Counted from the stretch's first letter, positions 8,768-18,389 are shown. The stretch is 64,000 nucleotides of DNA from Candidatus Protistibacter heckmannii (GCA_025050535.1 JALBVF010000001.1:434001-498000), one strand, 5' to 3'. Numbers and translations: made by a program. Notes: generated from the sequence alone by a model not told the origin.

Positions 8768-9890
8768 TTGACGCGGCAATATAAAGATTGAACTTATTAT
8801 CATTTCTGGCATTGAATTGGCATAGAAAAAGAAGACGCTCGATACCAGAAACTGGAGCAACTGCACGAGAGGCGAAAGCAGGTCGTGAGGTTGCATCGGA
8901 AGGGATACGGAGTCATGGCCATCGTGGAGTTGACGGGGCTGAGTTACCCGGCGGCTCGACTGGCCATTGATCTCTATGAAGAAGGGGCCGCGGCGACCCT
9001 GAAGCCGCACCCACAAGCTCGTACGCAAGGAGACGGAAGACGGCTGAATGCGGATCAAGAAGAAGCAATCCGGCGCACGATCTGCGACAAACGTCCGGAG
9101 CAGTTGAAGATGGAATCTGCGCTCTGGACGCGAGGCGCGGTCATGCTGTTCATCGAACAGGAATACGCGGTCAGACTCTCAATACGTGCGGTCGGAGACT
9201 ACCTCAAGCGCTGGGGTTTCACGCCGAAAAAGCCGATCAAGCGCGCTTACGAACAGCGACCGGAGGCTGTCAAGCAGTGGATCGATCAGGAGTATCTGGC
9301 CATCGAGAAGCGTGCCAAGGCCGAAGGTGGCGAGATTCACTGGGGTGACGAAACCGCGTTGGTGAATACGGATGTTCGGGGCCGCAGTTATGCTCCCAAA
9401 GGGCAAGCCCCGGTCACGATGGCGGTTAGAGGTACGCGACAGAAGCTGTCGATGATTTCCACAGTGACCAATCAGGGCAAGGCAAGCTGGATGATCATCG
9501 ATGGTGCCTTTAACCACGAGAAGCTCATTGAGCTCTTCGAGGCGCTGGTGGCCGATGGCAAGCGCGCGGGCAAGAAAGTGTTCCTGATCCTCGACAACCT
9601 CGGCGTGCATCACTGCAAGCCGGTCAAGGCATGGCTTGCCGAGCACCAAGCCGACATCGAAGTCTTTTACCTGCCAAGCTACAGCCCGGAGCTCAATCTG
9701 GATGAGCGACTCAACGCCGACCTGAAACATGTCATCAGCACACGAGTCCCCGTCAGAACAAAGGCCAAATTACACGCAGCAGCAAAGAACCACATGGCGT
9801 TCATCGAAACCCATCCTGAACGCGTGAAATCCTACTTCCAGGATCCCCGCGTCAAATACGCCGCATGAAAACTCCTTAATGCCGGATCAA
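8768..9890 (+). mobile_element. IS630-family element of a second type, with intact transposase
   Basis: About 1.12 kb. The left end ttgacgcggcaatataaag follows a TA at 8766-8767; the right end, inverted, is ttgatccggcattaagg. The right flank is GA rather than TA, so that duplication has mutated or the end is slightly displaced. Opposite orientation to copy 1, 325 bp away. It lies about 55 bp upstream of the SulP gene and could affect its transcription. Confidence 0.75.
8885..9868 (+). CDS. IS630-family transposase, intact frame
   Basis: A 327-residue DDE transposase. The N-terminal part contains a helix-turn-helix (GYGVMAIVELTGLSYPAARL). The catalytic residues, by my count, are Asp155 (HWGDET), Asp237 (ILDN) and Glu274 (LNLDERLN). 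The GTG at 8885 is the first usual start codon. The frame stays open about 23 codons upstream with plausible sequence (DARYQKLEQLHERRKQVV) but without ATG, GTG or TTG, so the original start may have been lost. It is the only IS transposase in the window without an internal stop. Codons around 9211-9350 and 9580-9690 are nearly identical to patches in copy 1. Confidence 0.85.
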   Translation: MRLHRKGYGVMAIVELTGLSYPAARLAIDLYEEGAAATLKPHPQARTQGDGRRLNADQEEAIRRTICDKRPEQLKMESALWTRGAVMLFIEQEYAVRLSIRAVGDYLKRWGFTPKKPIKRAYEQRPEAVKQWIDQEYLAIEKRAKAEGGEIHWGDETALVNTDVRGRSYAPKGQAPVTMAVRGTRQKLSMISTVTNQGKASWMIIDGAFNHEKLIELFEALVADGKRAGKKVFLILDNLGVHHCKPVKAWLAEHQADIEVFYLPSYSPELNLDERLNADLKHVISTRVPVRTKAKLHAAAKNHMAFIETHPERVKSYFQDPRVKYAA

Positions 9891-9945
9891 GAAATCCCGC
9901 AAGAAAGCAAAATCCGCGCAGATGGTGTAGTACCATGCTGTACGC

Positions 9946-11652
9946 ATGGAGCTTCCCAGTTTCAACTTCCATCCCCGCCTGCTCGACTTGCGCCGCGGCT
10001 ACAGCCGCGAACGCCTGCTGCGCGACGTCGCCTCGGGCTTGACCGTCGGGGTGGTCGCCCTGCCGCTGGCGATGGCCTTCGGCATCGCCTCCGGCGTCAA
10101 GCCCGAAGCCGGGCTGATCACCGCCATCGTCGGCGGCTTCCTGGTCTCCGCGCTGGGCGGCTCGAAGGTGCAGATCGGCGGGCCGGCCGGCGCCTTCATC
10201 GTCATCGTCTACGGCATCGTCGAGACCTACGGCCTGCCCAATCTGCTGGTCGCCACCATGCTCGCTGGCCTCATGCTCTTCGCCATGGGCTTTTTCCGGC
10301 TCGGCAGCCTCGTGCGGCTGATCCCGGTGCCCATCGTCATCGGCTTCACAAACGGCATCGCCCTGCTGATCGCGATCTCCCAGATCCGCGACCTGCTCGG
10401 CCTGCACGTCGAGAAGATGCCCGGCGAGATGTTCGCCATGCTGGGCGCGCTCGTGCACGCCCTGCCCAGCCTGTCGGCGCAGACGGTGGCGATGTCGGCG
10501 GCGAGCCTGGTCTTTCTCTTCGGCTGGACGGCGCTGCGCGCGCGGCTCGAGGCCGGTGCCCGGCTGCGCTTCCTGGCGCTGATCCCCGGCCCCATCCTGC
10601 TGCTGGCCGCCGCCACCACCGCCCAGACCCTGCTGCAGCTCGACGTGGCCACCATCGGCAGCCGCTTCGGCGGCATCCCGCGCAGCCTGCCCGCGCCAGC
10701 CCTGCCCAGCCTGGACTGGGAGCAGGCGCGGCGCATGTTCTCGCCGGCGCTGACCATCGCCCTGCTCGCCGCGATCGAATCGCTGCTCTGCGCGCGCGTG
10801 GCCGACGCCCTCAGCGGCGACCGCCACAACCCCAACCAGGAGCTCATGGCCCAGGGCGTGGCCAACCTCGCCTCGCCGCTCTTCGGCGGCATCCCCGTCA
10901 CCGGCAACATTGCCCGCACCGTCACCAACATCCGCAGCAGTGCGGAATCGCCCGTCTCGGGCCTGGTCCATGCGGCGACCCTGGTCCTGGTGGTGCTGGC
11001 CGCGGCGCCCCTGGCGGCCAACGTGCCCCTGGCCGCGCTGGCCTCGATCCTGATGCAGGTGGCCTGGAACATGGGCGAATGGCGCGAATTCGCGCGCCTG
11101 CGCCATTTCTCCAACACCTACCGCACCCTGCTGGTCGGCATCCTGGTGTTGACCATCGTCTTCGACCTGAGCGTCGCGGTCGAGGCGGGGCTGGTGCTGG
11201 CCTGCCTGTTCTTCGTCTACCGCATGTCCACCCTCACCCACATCGCCCCGCTGGAGCCGCCCGCCGGCCTCGCGGGCCGCGCCAACGTGCTCGCAGTGAG
11301 CCTCTACGGCTCGCTCTTCTTCGGCGCGGTGGGCAAGATCGAGGCGCTGTCCGAGTTGGCCGGACCGGCGGACTCCGGCGCGCGGGAGGCCGACAACTCC
11401 CCGCGGGTGCTCGTCGTGCAGATGCGCCAGATGGTCTCCATCGACACCACCGGCATCGAAGCCCTGGACAGCCTGCGCCAGATCCTGAGCGAACGCGGCG
11501 TGCAGCTGCTGGTCTGCGAAGTCAACGCCCAGCCGCTCTCGCTCATGCGGCGCAGTGGCTGGCTGGCCCGTCTGGGCGAGGAACACTGCCTGCCCAGCCT
11601 GGAAGAGGCCTGGGGCCGGGCTGGGGAGCTTGCAAGCCGGCAAATCCGGTAA
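9946..11652 (+). CDS. SulP-family inorganic anion transporter with STAS domain
   Basis: A 568-residue SulP/SLC26 protein, importing sulfate, bicarbonate or a related anion. It opens with the family segment RDVASGLTVGVVALPLAMAFG and continues through about 10-12 helices (residues about 25-430), including GGPAGAFIVIVYGIV and FGGIPVTGNIARTVTNIRS. A C-terminal STAS domain (about 450-560) carries the VVQMRQMVSIDTTGIEAL core. Intact. The IS end lies about 55 bp upstream, so expression may have been altered. The substrate cannot be decided from sequence. Confidence 0.88.
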   Translation: MELPSFNFHPRLLDLRRGYSRERLLRDVASGLTVGVVALPLAMAFGIASGVKPEAGLITAIVGGFLVSALGGSKVQIGGPAGAFIVIVYGIVETYGLPNLLVATMLAGLMLFAMGFFRLGSLVRLIPVPIVIGFTNGIALLIAISQIRDLLGLHVEKMPGEMFAMLGALVHALPSLSAQTVAMSAASLVFLFGWTALRARLEAGARLRFLALIPGPILLLAAATTAQTLLQLDVATIGSRFGGIPRSLPAPALPSLDWEQARRMFSPALTIALLAAIESLLCARVADALSGDRHNPNQELMAQGVANLASPLFGGIPVTGNIARTVTNIRSSAESPVSGLVHAATLVLVVLAAAPLAANVPLAALASILMQVAWNMGEWREFARLRHFSNTYRTLLVGILVLTIVFDLSVAVEAGLVLACLFFVYRMSTLTHIAPLEPPAGLAGRANVLAVSLYGSLFFGAVGKIEALSELAGPADSGAREADNSPRVLVVQMRQMVSIDTTGIEALDSLRQILSERGVQLLVCEVNAQPLSLMRRSGWLARLGEEHCLPSLEEAWGRAGELASRQIR

Positions 11653-11686
11653 AATCCATCCAGCCCAAATTTTGAAGGTTGCCGCC

Positions 11687-11872
11687 GTGGCGCTCTACCA
11701 ATCCGACATCACGCGTTTCCTGAACACGCTCAAGCAGCAGCCCGAGATCGAGCGTGGCCAGCGCGAAGGCCGCGCCCTGCTGTGGGACAAGGCGCCCGTC
11801 GACCTGGACGAGCGCCAGGCGCTGCAGCAGACCCGCGTCAAGCAGCGCGGCTACGTCTACCAGGGCAACTGA
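11687..11872 (+). CDS. DUF3460 small protein
   Basis: A 61-residue protein matching the short DUF3460 family of betaproteobacteria (ALYQSDITRFLNTLKQQPE ... TRVKQRGYVYQGN). GTG 11687 gives the usual family start (V/M-ALYQSDIT). Function unknown. It sits directly before scpA, an arrangement I know from Burkholderiales genomes, and is probably co-transcribed with it. Charged, no signal or membrane segment. Confidence 0.75.
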   Translation: MALYQSDITRFLNTLKQQPEIERGQREGRALLWDKAPVDLDERQALQQTRVKQRGYVYQGN

Positions 11873-11941
11873 GCCGCCCGTCAGCGCCCGCGCTTCGCCC
11901 AGCTTTTCCCCTTGCTTCCGCCGTCCTCCCCCACCGACAAC

Positions 11942-12775
11942 GTGCTGCCCGAACTGGACTTCACGCCGCAGGCCATCGACGGCATGGCGGAGTCCTTCGC
12001 CAAGCTCTACGGCGAGCCGCTGTTCGCGCTGCCGACCGACCTCTACATTCCGCCCGACGCGCTCGAGGTCTTCCTCGAAGCCTTCGAAGGCCCGCTGGAC
12101 CTGCTGCTCTACCTGATCCGCAAGCAGAACTTCAACGTGCTCGACATCCCCATGGCGGACGTCACCCACCAGTACCTCGTCTACGTCGACCAGATCCGTA
12201 GCACCGATCTGGAACTGGCCTCGGAATACCTGCTGATGGCGGCCATGCTCATCGAGATCAAGTCGCGCATGCTGCTGCCGGTGAAGAAGGCCGACACCGG
12301 CGAGGAAGCCGAGGATCCGCGCGCCGAACTCGTCCGCCGCCTGCTCGAATACGAGCAGATGAAGCGCGCCGCACAAAAGCTCGACGGCGCGCCGCAGCTG
12401 GGCCGCGACTTCCTGCGCGCCCAGGTGGCCGTGGACAACAGCCCGGCCGTGCGCTGGCCGCAGGCGGACCTGAACGATCTGCGTAGCGCCTGGACCGACG
12501 TCCTGCGCCGCGCCAAGCTGCACCAGCATCACACCATCACGCGCGAAGAACTCTCCGTGCGCGACTACATGACGCGCATCCTGCGCAGCCTGCAGGACGC
12601 GCGCTTCATCGAATTCACCGACTTGTTCGACGAAGCCGTGCGCAGCGGCCTGGGCACCCAGGTCGTGGTCGTCAACTTCATCGCCCTGCTCGAGCTCTCC
12701 CGCGAACACCTGGTGGAAATCACCCAGGCCGAGCCCTTCGCGCCGATCTACGTGCGGATCAGCATCCTGGCCTGA
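11942..12775 (+). CDS. scpA: Segregation and condensation protein A (kleisin)
   Basis: Kleisin subunit of the Smc-ScpAB chromosome condensation complex. The conserved N-terminal block is FEGPLDLLLYLIRKQNFNVLDIP, then YLLMAAMLIEIKSRMLLP. The C-terminal winged-helix part has FTDLFDEAVRSGLGTQVVVVNFIALLELSRE. Intact and of typical length. The start is uncertain: the frame opens with TTG 11912; GTG 11942 is given here; ATG 11984 (MAESFAKLYGEPL) is also possible. scpB is not in the window. panC follows 93 bp downstream. Confidence 0.9.
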   Translation: MLPELDFTPQAIDGMAESFAKLYGEPLFALPTDLYIPPDALEVFLEAFEGPLDLLLYLIRKQNFNVLDIPMADVTHQYLVYVDQIRSTDLELASEYLLMAAMLIEIKSRMLLPVKKADTGEEAEDPRAELVRRLLEYEQMKRAAQKLDGAPQLGRDFLRAQVAVDNSPAVRWPQADLNDLRSAWTDVLRRAKLHQHHTITREELSVRDYMTRILRSLQDARFIEFTDLFDEAVRSGLGTQVVVVNFIALLELSREHLVEITQAEPFAPIYVRISILA

Positions 12776-13699
<924 letters not shown>

Positions 13700-13760
13700 G
13701 CAGGAGAGATCCCGGGCCGCATCAGGTCGGCGCCGCCCCTGAAGGGGGCCGCCCCAAACG

Positions 13761-13787
13761 AAAACGGCGCCCCGGGGCGCCGTTTTT
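13761..13787. terminator. Bidirectional Rho-independent terminator
   Basis: Near-perfect palindrome: AAAACGGCGCCCC followed by GGGGCGCCGTTTTT. It has a very stable GC stem with A-run and T-run edges, so it can end transcription from panC on the + strand and from the minus strand. It lies between panC and the convergent parA-like gene. Confidence 0.85.
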
Positions 13788-13803
13788 CATGGCATCCGGC
13801 CGC

Positions 13804-14436
13804 TCAAGCCTTGGGCTTGTTCCCCCACTGGATGATCGTCTGCCACTGCTTCAGATCGCGCGCCACGCGGTAGGGCGCCACGTTCCAGAGCGTCAGGCCG
13901 TGGGCCGCGAGCTGCACGTAGTTCTGGGTTTCGCGCAGATAGGTCAGCACAGGCAGGTTCAGACCCGCGACGAAGCGATGCAGCTGATCCGCCGAGCGCG
14001 TGCGCGGATCCACCCGCATGCCCACCACACCCATCTCCACCTGTCCGTGCCGCACCAACTTCTCTTCTGCTAAACGGTGCAAAAAGTCCTGAGTTGCAAG
14101 AATGTCAAACATTGATGACTGCAACGGAACGAGGATCTTATCGGCTATCTTCATCACGTCGTTGAAGCGCCAGCCGTGCAGGCCCGCCGGCGTGTCCAGG
14201 ACCACGTGGGCGGTGTCCTTGGGCGGCTTGGCGATCATGTAGGCGTTGATCTCACTGGTCTAGATCGGGCGCGCCGCGGCCGGGCGCAGGCCCAGCCAGG
14301 TGCGCGAGGATTGCTGCCTGTCGGTGTCGCAGAGCATGACGCCATGCCCCTGGCTGGCGAAGTACCCGGCAAGATTGGTCGCCAATGTGCTTTTACCGAC
14401 GCCGCCCTTGGGATTGGCGACCACAATAACCGGAAT
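13804..14436 (-). pseudogene. ParA-family ATPase, nonsense at codon 59
   Basis: A ParA/MinD-type Walker ATPase of about 210 residues with the deviant Walker A PKGGVGKST near the N-terminus, then LCDTDRQQSSRTWL and, later, HVVLDTPAGLHGW (Walker B). A TAG at 14260-14262 interrupts the frame between AAARPI and TSEINAYMIAKPP. The reading frame lacks an ordinary start: a good AGGAG lies just before ATT at 14434-14436, in the place where ATG would be expected. No parB or centromere-like repeats nearby, so it is an orphan. The 435-bp remainder from ATG 14238 lacks the P-loop. Confidence 0.8.
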
Positions 14437-14487
14437 AGCTCCTCCGCGTTCGCTATAGGAATTAGCGCATATTAGGGAGTTTTAGCC

Positions 14488-14952
14488 ATGATCGAGCAGC
14501 CAGCCGAACAATCTCAGCTTGCGGCCCGTTTTGCGGCCCATCTCCGCGCCGGCCTGACGCCGGCCCACTTCATGGAAAAGCAGATCGGCAGCCTGCCCGG
14601 CCTGCTCGGCATCGAGGTGCTGGCAGTGGAGCCTGGGCGCATCGCCGCCCGGCTCGAGGTGCAGCCCCGGCTGCTCGCGCCCAATGGCTATCTGCACGCC
14701 GGCACCGTCGTCACCCTCGCCGACACCTGTGCCGGCTACGGTGCCTTGGCGCATCTGCCCGAGAGCGCCAAGGGCTTCACCACCATCGAGCTCAAGAGCA
14801 ATTTCCTCAGCACCGCCCTGAAGGGATTCATTTCCTGCGAGGCCCTGGCCATGCACCTGGGCCGCAACACACAGGTCTTGGACGCCGTGGTGCGCGAGCC
14901 CGAAGGCAGGGCGATGGCGATGTTCCGCTGCACGCAGATGGTCTTGATCTGA
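14488..14952 (+). CDS. PaaI-family hotdog thioesterase
   Basis: A 154-residue single-hotdog acyl-CoA thioesterase. The active-site helix region NGYLHAGTVVTLADTCAGYGA is clear, followed by GFTTIELKSNFLSTA. Members hydrolyse aromatic or medium-chain acyl-CoAs in the cytoplasm. Intact. It diverges from the dead parA-like gene across about 50 bp. Confidence 0.85.
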   Translation: MIEQPAEQSQLAARFAAHLRAGLTPAHFMEKQIGSLPGLLGIEVLAVEPGRIAARLEVQPRLLAPNGYLHAGTVVTLADTCAGYGALAHLPESAKGFTTIELKSNFLSTALKGFISCEALAMHLGRNTQVLDAVVREPEGRAMAMFRCTQMVLI

Positions 14953-15041
14953 GGCCCTGCGGCCTGAAGGATGAACCGGCCGGATCGGTGAATCAGCGAA
15001 TCTGCTGGCCAGGTTGGGCGGGCCGGGCTATTCGGCGCGGC

Positions 15042-15689
15042 TCAGGTGTTCCAGCAGACGAGCTTGCCCTCGCGGAAGGCGCAGACACCGTCGAAATCCA
15101 GCTTCCAGCGCACCACCCGGTCCAAGGGCAGATCAAGAATTGCAGCGCCCAGCAAGCGGATCACGCCGGCGTGGGCGACGATGATCACGGCGCCAGCCTC
15201 TGAGTCCTCAGCGCTGCCAGCCGCGCCGGCTGAGCGCTCGGTCACCGCGCCGGTTGTCCCGACCGCCGCCGGCCCCGCGTCCCGCCGCGGAGCTCCGCCT
15301 TCCGCATGCATCCGCGCATGCCAATCCAGAAGCCGCCGCGAAAACTGCGCCAGCGATTCCCCGCCATGCGGCGCGGCATGCTCCATGTCCGCATTCCAGG
15401 CGTCGATCTCGGCGCGCGGGATCTCGTCCCAGCGCCGCAATTCCCAGTTGCCGAAATGCATCTCGCGCAGCGCCTCGGCGAATTCCGGCGCCGGATAGCC
15501 GGGCGAACCGGCCGCCCCAGCCAGCGCCCGCGCCATGCGCGCGCAACGCTGCAGCGGGCTCGACACCAGCCGCGCTGGTGCGGCAAGACCGAGCCGCGCG
15601 AGCTTGGCGTGCAAGGCCGTCGCGGCGAGAAGCGGGAGCCTTGTGAAATAAGTGATCGCGACCAGGAAGTCGCGCGGTATACGGTGCAT
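15042..15689 (-). pseudogene. cobS/cobC deletion fusion (histidine phosphatase remnant)
   Basis: From residue about 25 onward this is a histidine-phosphatase (CobC, alpha-ribazole phosphatase type): ALHAKLARLGLAAPARLVSS, EMHFGNWELRRWDEIP, GGESLAQFSRRLL, IIVAHAGVIRLLGA. The first catalytic motif, expected as LxRHG near the N-terminus, is absent. The first about 22 residues (MHRIPRDFLVAITYFTRLPLL) instead look like the start of CobS, the cobalamin synthase. The simplest reading is an in-frame deletion that removed most of cobS and the start of cobC. Without the RHG His the enzyme should be dead. Start by homology to CobS. Confidence 0.65.
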
Positions 15690-15823
15690 GGACAAGTCGG
15701 GAGCGGTGTCTGGCCTCGGATCGGCGCGCGCGCTGCGGCGCCGGGCCGAGTGCAAGTGAGCGTCCGAAGTCTGTATAGATATTTCAACGACTTATCATTT
15801 ACTTCCGCTAAAATGGGCGAACT

Positions 15824-16192
15824 ATGACGTCCTCGTCTGCACCGTCCGCCATGATCGGTTTCGATCGCGAATACGAACGCTTTCCCGGCCAGATCGAGCT
15901 GCTGCTCGAACTGCTCGCCGGCCAATCCCGTCAGCTGCGCGAGCAGCAGGCGAGCATCGCAGCGCTGGGCATGGAGCGCGACGCGCTCGCCGCGGAGCGT
16001 CTGCGCCTGCAGGCCAAGATCCAGGAAGCCAAGGTGCGCGTGCAGGCGATGCTCGACCGTCTGCCCCAGGAAGAATCCCGCCAGCTCGATCTGCTGGCCC
16101 CCGTGATGCCCGCGATGAATCCTTCCCTCGGCGTCTCCGGAAGCGCCACGGCCGGCGCGCCCGCCTCGCCGCTGTGCGGTGACCTCGCATGA
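15824..16192 (+). CDS. ZapB-like coiled-coil protein upstream of zapA
   Basis: A 122-residue protein with a predicted coiled coil over about residues 25-85 (LLAGQSRQLREQQASIAALG, ERLRLQAKIQEAKVRVQAML) and a low-complexity tail. It resembles the small coiled-coil proteins encoded before zapA in many proteobacteria. Its stop overlaps the zapA start (ATGA at 16189-16192), so translation is coupled and a role in division with ZapA is likely. Intact. Confidence 0.7.
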   Translation: MTSSSAPSAMIGFDREYERFPGQIELLLELLAGQSRQLREQQASIAALGMERDALAAERLRLQAKIQEAKVRVQAMLDRLPQEESRQLDLLAPVMPAMNPSLGVSGSATAGAPASPLCGDLA

Positions 16193-16509
16193 GCGCCAAG
16201 GCGATCGAAGCCCTGATCGGCGGCCAAAGCTACCGCCTCAGCGTCTCCCCCGAAAATGAACCCGCGCTGCGCGCCGCCGTCTTCCTGGTGGACGAGCAGA
16301 TGTCGCGCATCCGCGCGACCACACGCGCCAAGGGCCAGGAACGCGTGGCCATCATGGCCGCGCTGAGCCTCGCCTCCGAACTGCTCGCCGCGCGTAAACC
16401 GGGCGGCGCGGATGCGCAAGGGGAAACCGACACGACGTTCGCCGAACGGCTCGCGGCGTTGTCTGAAAACATCACCGACGCACTTCACTCCCAAGGCCTT
16501 CGCTATTGA
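16189..16509 (+). CDS. zapA: Cell division protein ZapA; stop codon supplied by IS630
   Basis: ZapA binds FtsZ and promotes Z-ring bundling. 106 residues with the family N-terminus (AIEALIGGQSYRLSVSPENE) and a C-terminal helix (QERVAIMAALSLASELLA). An IS630 copy begins at 16506 after a TA. Joining the two flanks restores ...CGC TAG TTGAGCG, so the original protein ended ...GLR. The insertion split that TAG; the IS end now reads TAT TGA, adding one Tyr. Protein function should be kept, but the transcript now runs into the IS. Confidence 0.9.
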   Translation: MSAKAIEALIGGQSYRLSVSPENEPALRAAVFLVDEQMSRIRATTRAKGQERVAIMAALSLASELLAARKPGGADAQGETDTTFAERLAALSENITDALHSQGLRY

Positions 16510-17538
16510 TCCGGCACTTAAAAATTGAGCTTATTGAGTGATATAGAGTCGGATGTTGCATGGACAAAATCGACTCGAGAACGCTGCCGGTAGCCGCCCT
16601 GAACGAACGGCGCCGACGTGCTGTGAAGACGTATCGCGCGGGCGGGTGGAAGGCCCTCGACGTTGAGCGCCCCGGGCGCCCACAGGGTACGGGCAGAACG
16701 CTGACGGCGGAGCAGGAGCGCGAGGTTCAGCGGCTGATCCGCGACCGCACGCCCGACCAGTTGAAGATGATCTACGCGCTGTGGAGCCGCCAGGCAGTTG
16801 CCGAGTTGATCCTTAACCGATAAGGCATCAAGCTGGCCGTTCGCACGATGGGCCTGTATCTGGAGCGTTGGGGCTTCACGCCGCAAAAGCCCATGAAGAA
16901 GGCCTACGAGCAGTCGCCGGCGGCGGTGAAAAAGTGGCTCGACGAGGACTACCCGGTGATCGCCGCCTGCGCCAAGGCTGAGGGGGCCGAAATTCACTGG
17001 GGCGACGAGACCGGCGTGCGCCGCGACGACGTGCGCGGGCGCAGCTATGCCACGCAGGGCCAAACGCCCGTGATTCGCGTGAACAACAAGCGCCACGGCT
17101 TGTCGGTGATCTCCACCGTCACCAACAAGGGCCAGATGCGCTGGCAGGCCTTCGACGGAGCGTTGAGCGCCGACATCCTGATCGACTTCCTGCGCCGGCT
17201 GGTCAAGGATGCCGGCCGAAAGATCTACCTGATCCTGGACAACCTGCGCGTGCACCACAGAAAGCCTGTGAAGGCCTGGCTGGCCGAGCACAAGCACGAG
17301 ATCGAAGTCTTCTACTTGCCAAGCTACAGCCCCGAACTGAGCCCCAACGAAATGGCCAATGCCGACCTGAAGCAGGTCGGCACCAAACTCGCTCCAGATC
17401 GCTCGAAGCTGCAACTGGTGAAGGCCACGCGCCAGCATCTGCTCAGCGTTTAGCGACAGCCCGAGCGCGTCAAGAGCTACTTCGAACATGCGCCGGTTCG
17501 GTATGCTGCTTGAGTTCATTGTTTCAGTGCCGGATAAA
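16506..17538 (+). mobile_element. IS630-family element, copy 2, inserted in the zapA stop codon
   Basis: About 1.03 kb with TA at both sides (16504-16505, 17539-17540). Left end ttgatccggcacttaaa; right end, inverted, tttatccggcactgaaa. Same type as copies 1 and 3. It carries an 81-bp internal deletion between GTGAAG direct repeats, compared with copy 1. Confidence 0.88.
16560..17513 (+). pseudogene. IS630 transposase, copy 2, inactivated
   Basis: Single frame from ATG 16560 to TGA 17513 with two in-frame stops: TAA 16821-16823 after AVAELILNR, and TAG 17451-17453 after HLLSV. Both sit at the same positions as in copy 1. An in-frame 27-codon deletion after RRRRAVK removes the helix-turn-helix segment that copy 1 keeps. 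Catalytic blocks HWGDETG, ILDN and SYSPELSPNE remain. It cannot make a working transposase but could be moved in trans. Confidence 0.85.
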
Positions 17539-17545
17539 TAGTTGA

Positions 17546-17572
17546 GCGCCTCTGGATTCGGCGGGCTTTTTT
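17546..17572 (+). terminator. Possible original zapA terminator, now beyond the IS
   Basis: CGCC-tctggattc-GGCG stem followed by GGC and T6 on the + strand, immediately right of the IS. The stem is short, so this is tentative. If real, the IS has moved it about 1 kb away from zapA. Confidence 0.4.
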
Positions 17573-17622
17573 GTTTTCGGGGTGGGCGACGCCCTGCGTT
17601 TCGGGCCGGCCCGACGCCTGCG

Positions 17623-18389
17623 TTAATGCGCCAGCAGCATGAACACCGTCGGCCGTTTGTTCAAGGCTGCGATCCGCTCCTGCGGCAGGCGCTTCCAGTC
17701 GGCGGCCGGCATGCTGATGATCGACTCGCTCTCGAGCGTGAGATCAGTCGCGGCACAGACCAGCGTCCCCTGCGCGCAGGCGGCGATCAGCGCCTGCAGC
17801 ATCTACACGTTGCGGTAGGGCGTCTCGATCAGCAGCTGCGTCTGGCCGGCGCGGCGCGATTCGGCTTCGAGCTGCTTGATCGCGGCGGTGCGCGCATCGG
17901 GCTCCACCGGAAAATAGCCGTGGAAGGCGAACTTCTGACCGTTGAGCCCCGAGGCCGCCAGCGCCAGCAGCAGCGAGTTGGGTCCGATGAGCGGCACGAC
18001 GCGGATGCCCTCGGCATGCGCAAGCCGCACGAGGTCCGCGGCCGGATCGGCGATGGCCGGCATGCCGGCCTCGGACACGAGGCCGAGGTCGCGCCCCTCG
18101 CGCAACGGCGCGAGCAGCTCGGGCAGGCGGTCGGCGGGCGTGTGCTGGTTGAGTTCATCTGCTGCAGCGGCTGCGACAGAGGGGAGAGGGCGCCCACGGC
18201 CTTGATCAGCGCGCGCGGTCTTGGCGTTTTCCGCGACGTAGTCAGTGAGCGCGGCGATGCGCGTGATAGCCGGCGCGCTCAACACGGCGGCCACGGCGGC
18301 TGGATCGGCGTCGCCCAGAGGGTGCGCACGAGATAGAGGGCGCTGGTCTTATCTTTGCTCGCGGTGTCCGGCGATCCGGGTTGGCTCAT
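17623..18389 (-). pseudogene. RsmI-like SAM methyltransferase, heavily decayed
   Basis: A tetrapyrrole-methylase-fold SAM methyltransferase of the RsmI-like group. Pieces lie in alternating frames: MSQPGSPDTASKDKTSALYLVRT; frameshift near 18320, then LGDADPAAVAAVLSAPAITR and YVAENAKTARA; frameshift near 18210, then LIKAVGALSPLSQPLQQ; frameshift near 18155, then NQHTPADRLPELLAPLREG, DLGLVSEAGMPAIADP and LIGPNSLLLALAASG. A TAG at 17803-17805 follows ETPYRNV; the rest reads MLQALIAACAQGTLVCAATD to TAA 17623. Three frameshifts plus one stop make it among the most degraded genes here. maf lies 15 bp upstream in the same direction. Confidence 0.8.

Noticed and set aside
16518-17519. Minus-strand open frame of 333 codons across IS copy 2
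   Set aside because: It is the reverse of the transposase. The sense strand carries the IS630 motifs and the IS ends fit that orientation.
17539-17622. 6S RNA gene after zapA
   Set aside because: ssrS often follows zapA, but only about 85 bp separate the IS from the next gene and no closed 6S-like hairpin was seen.
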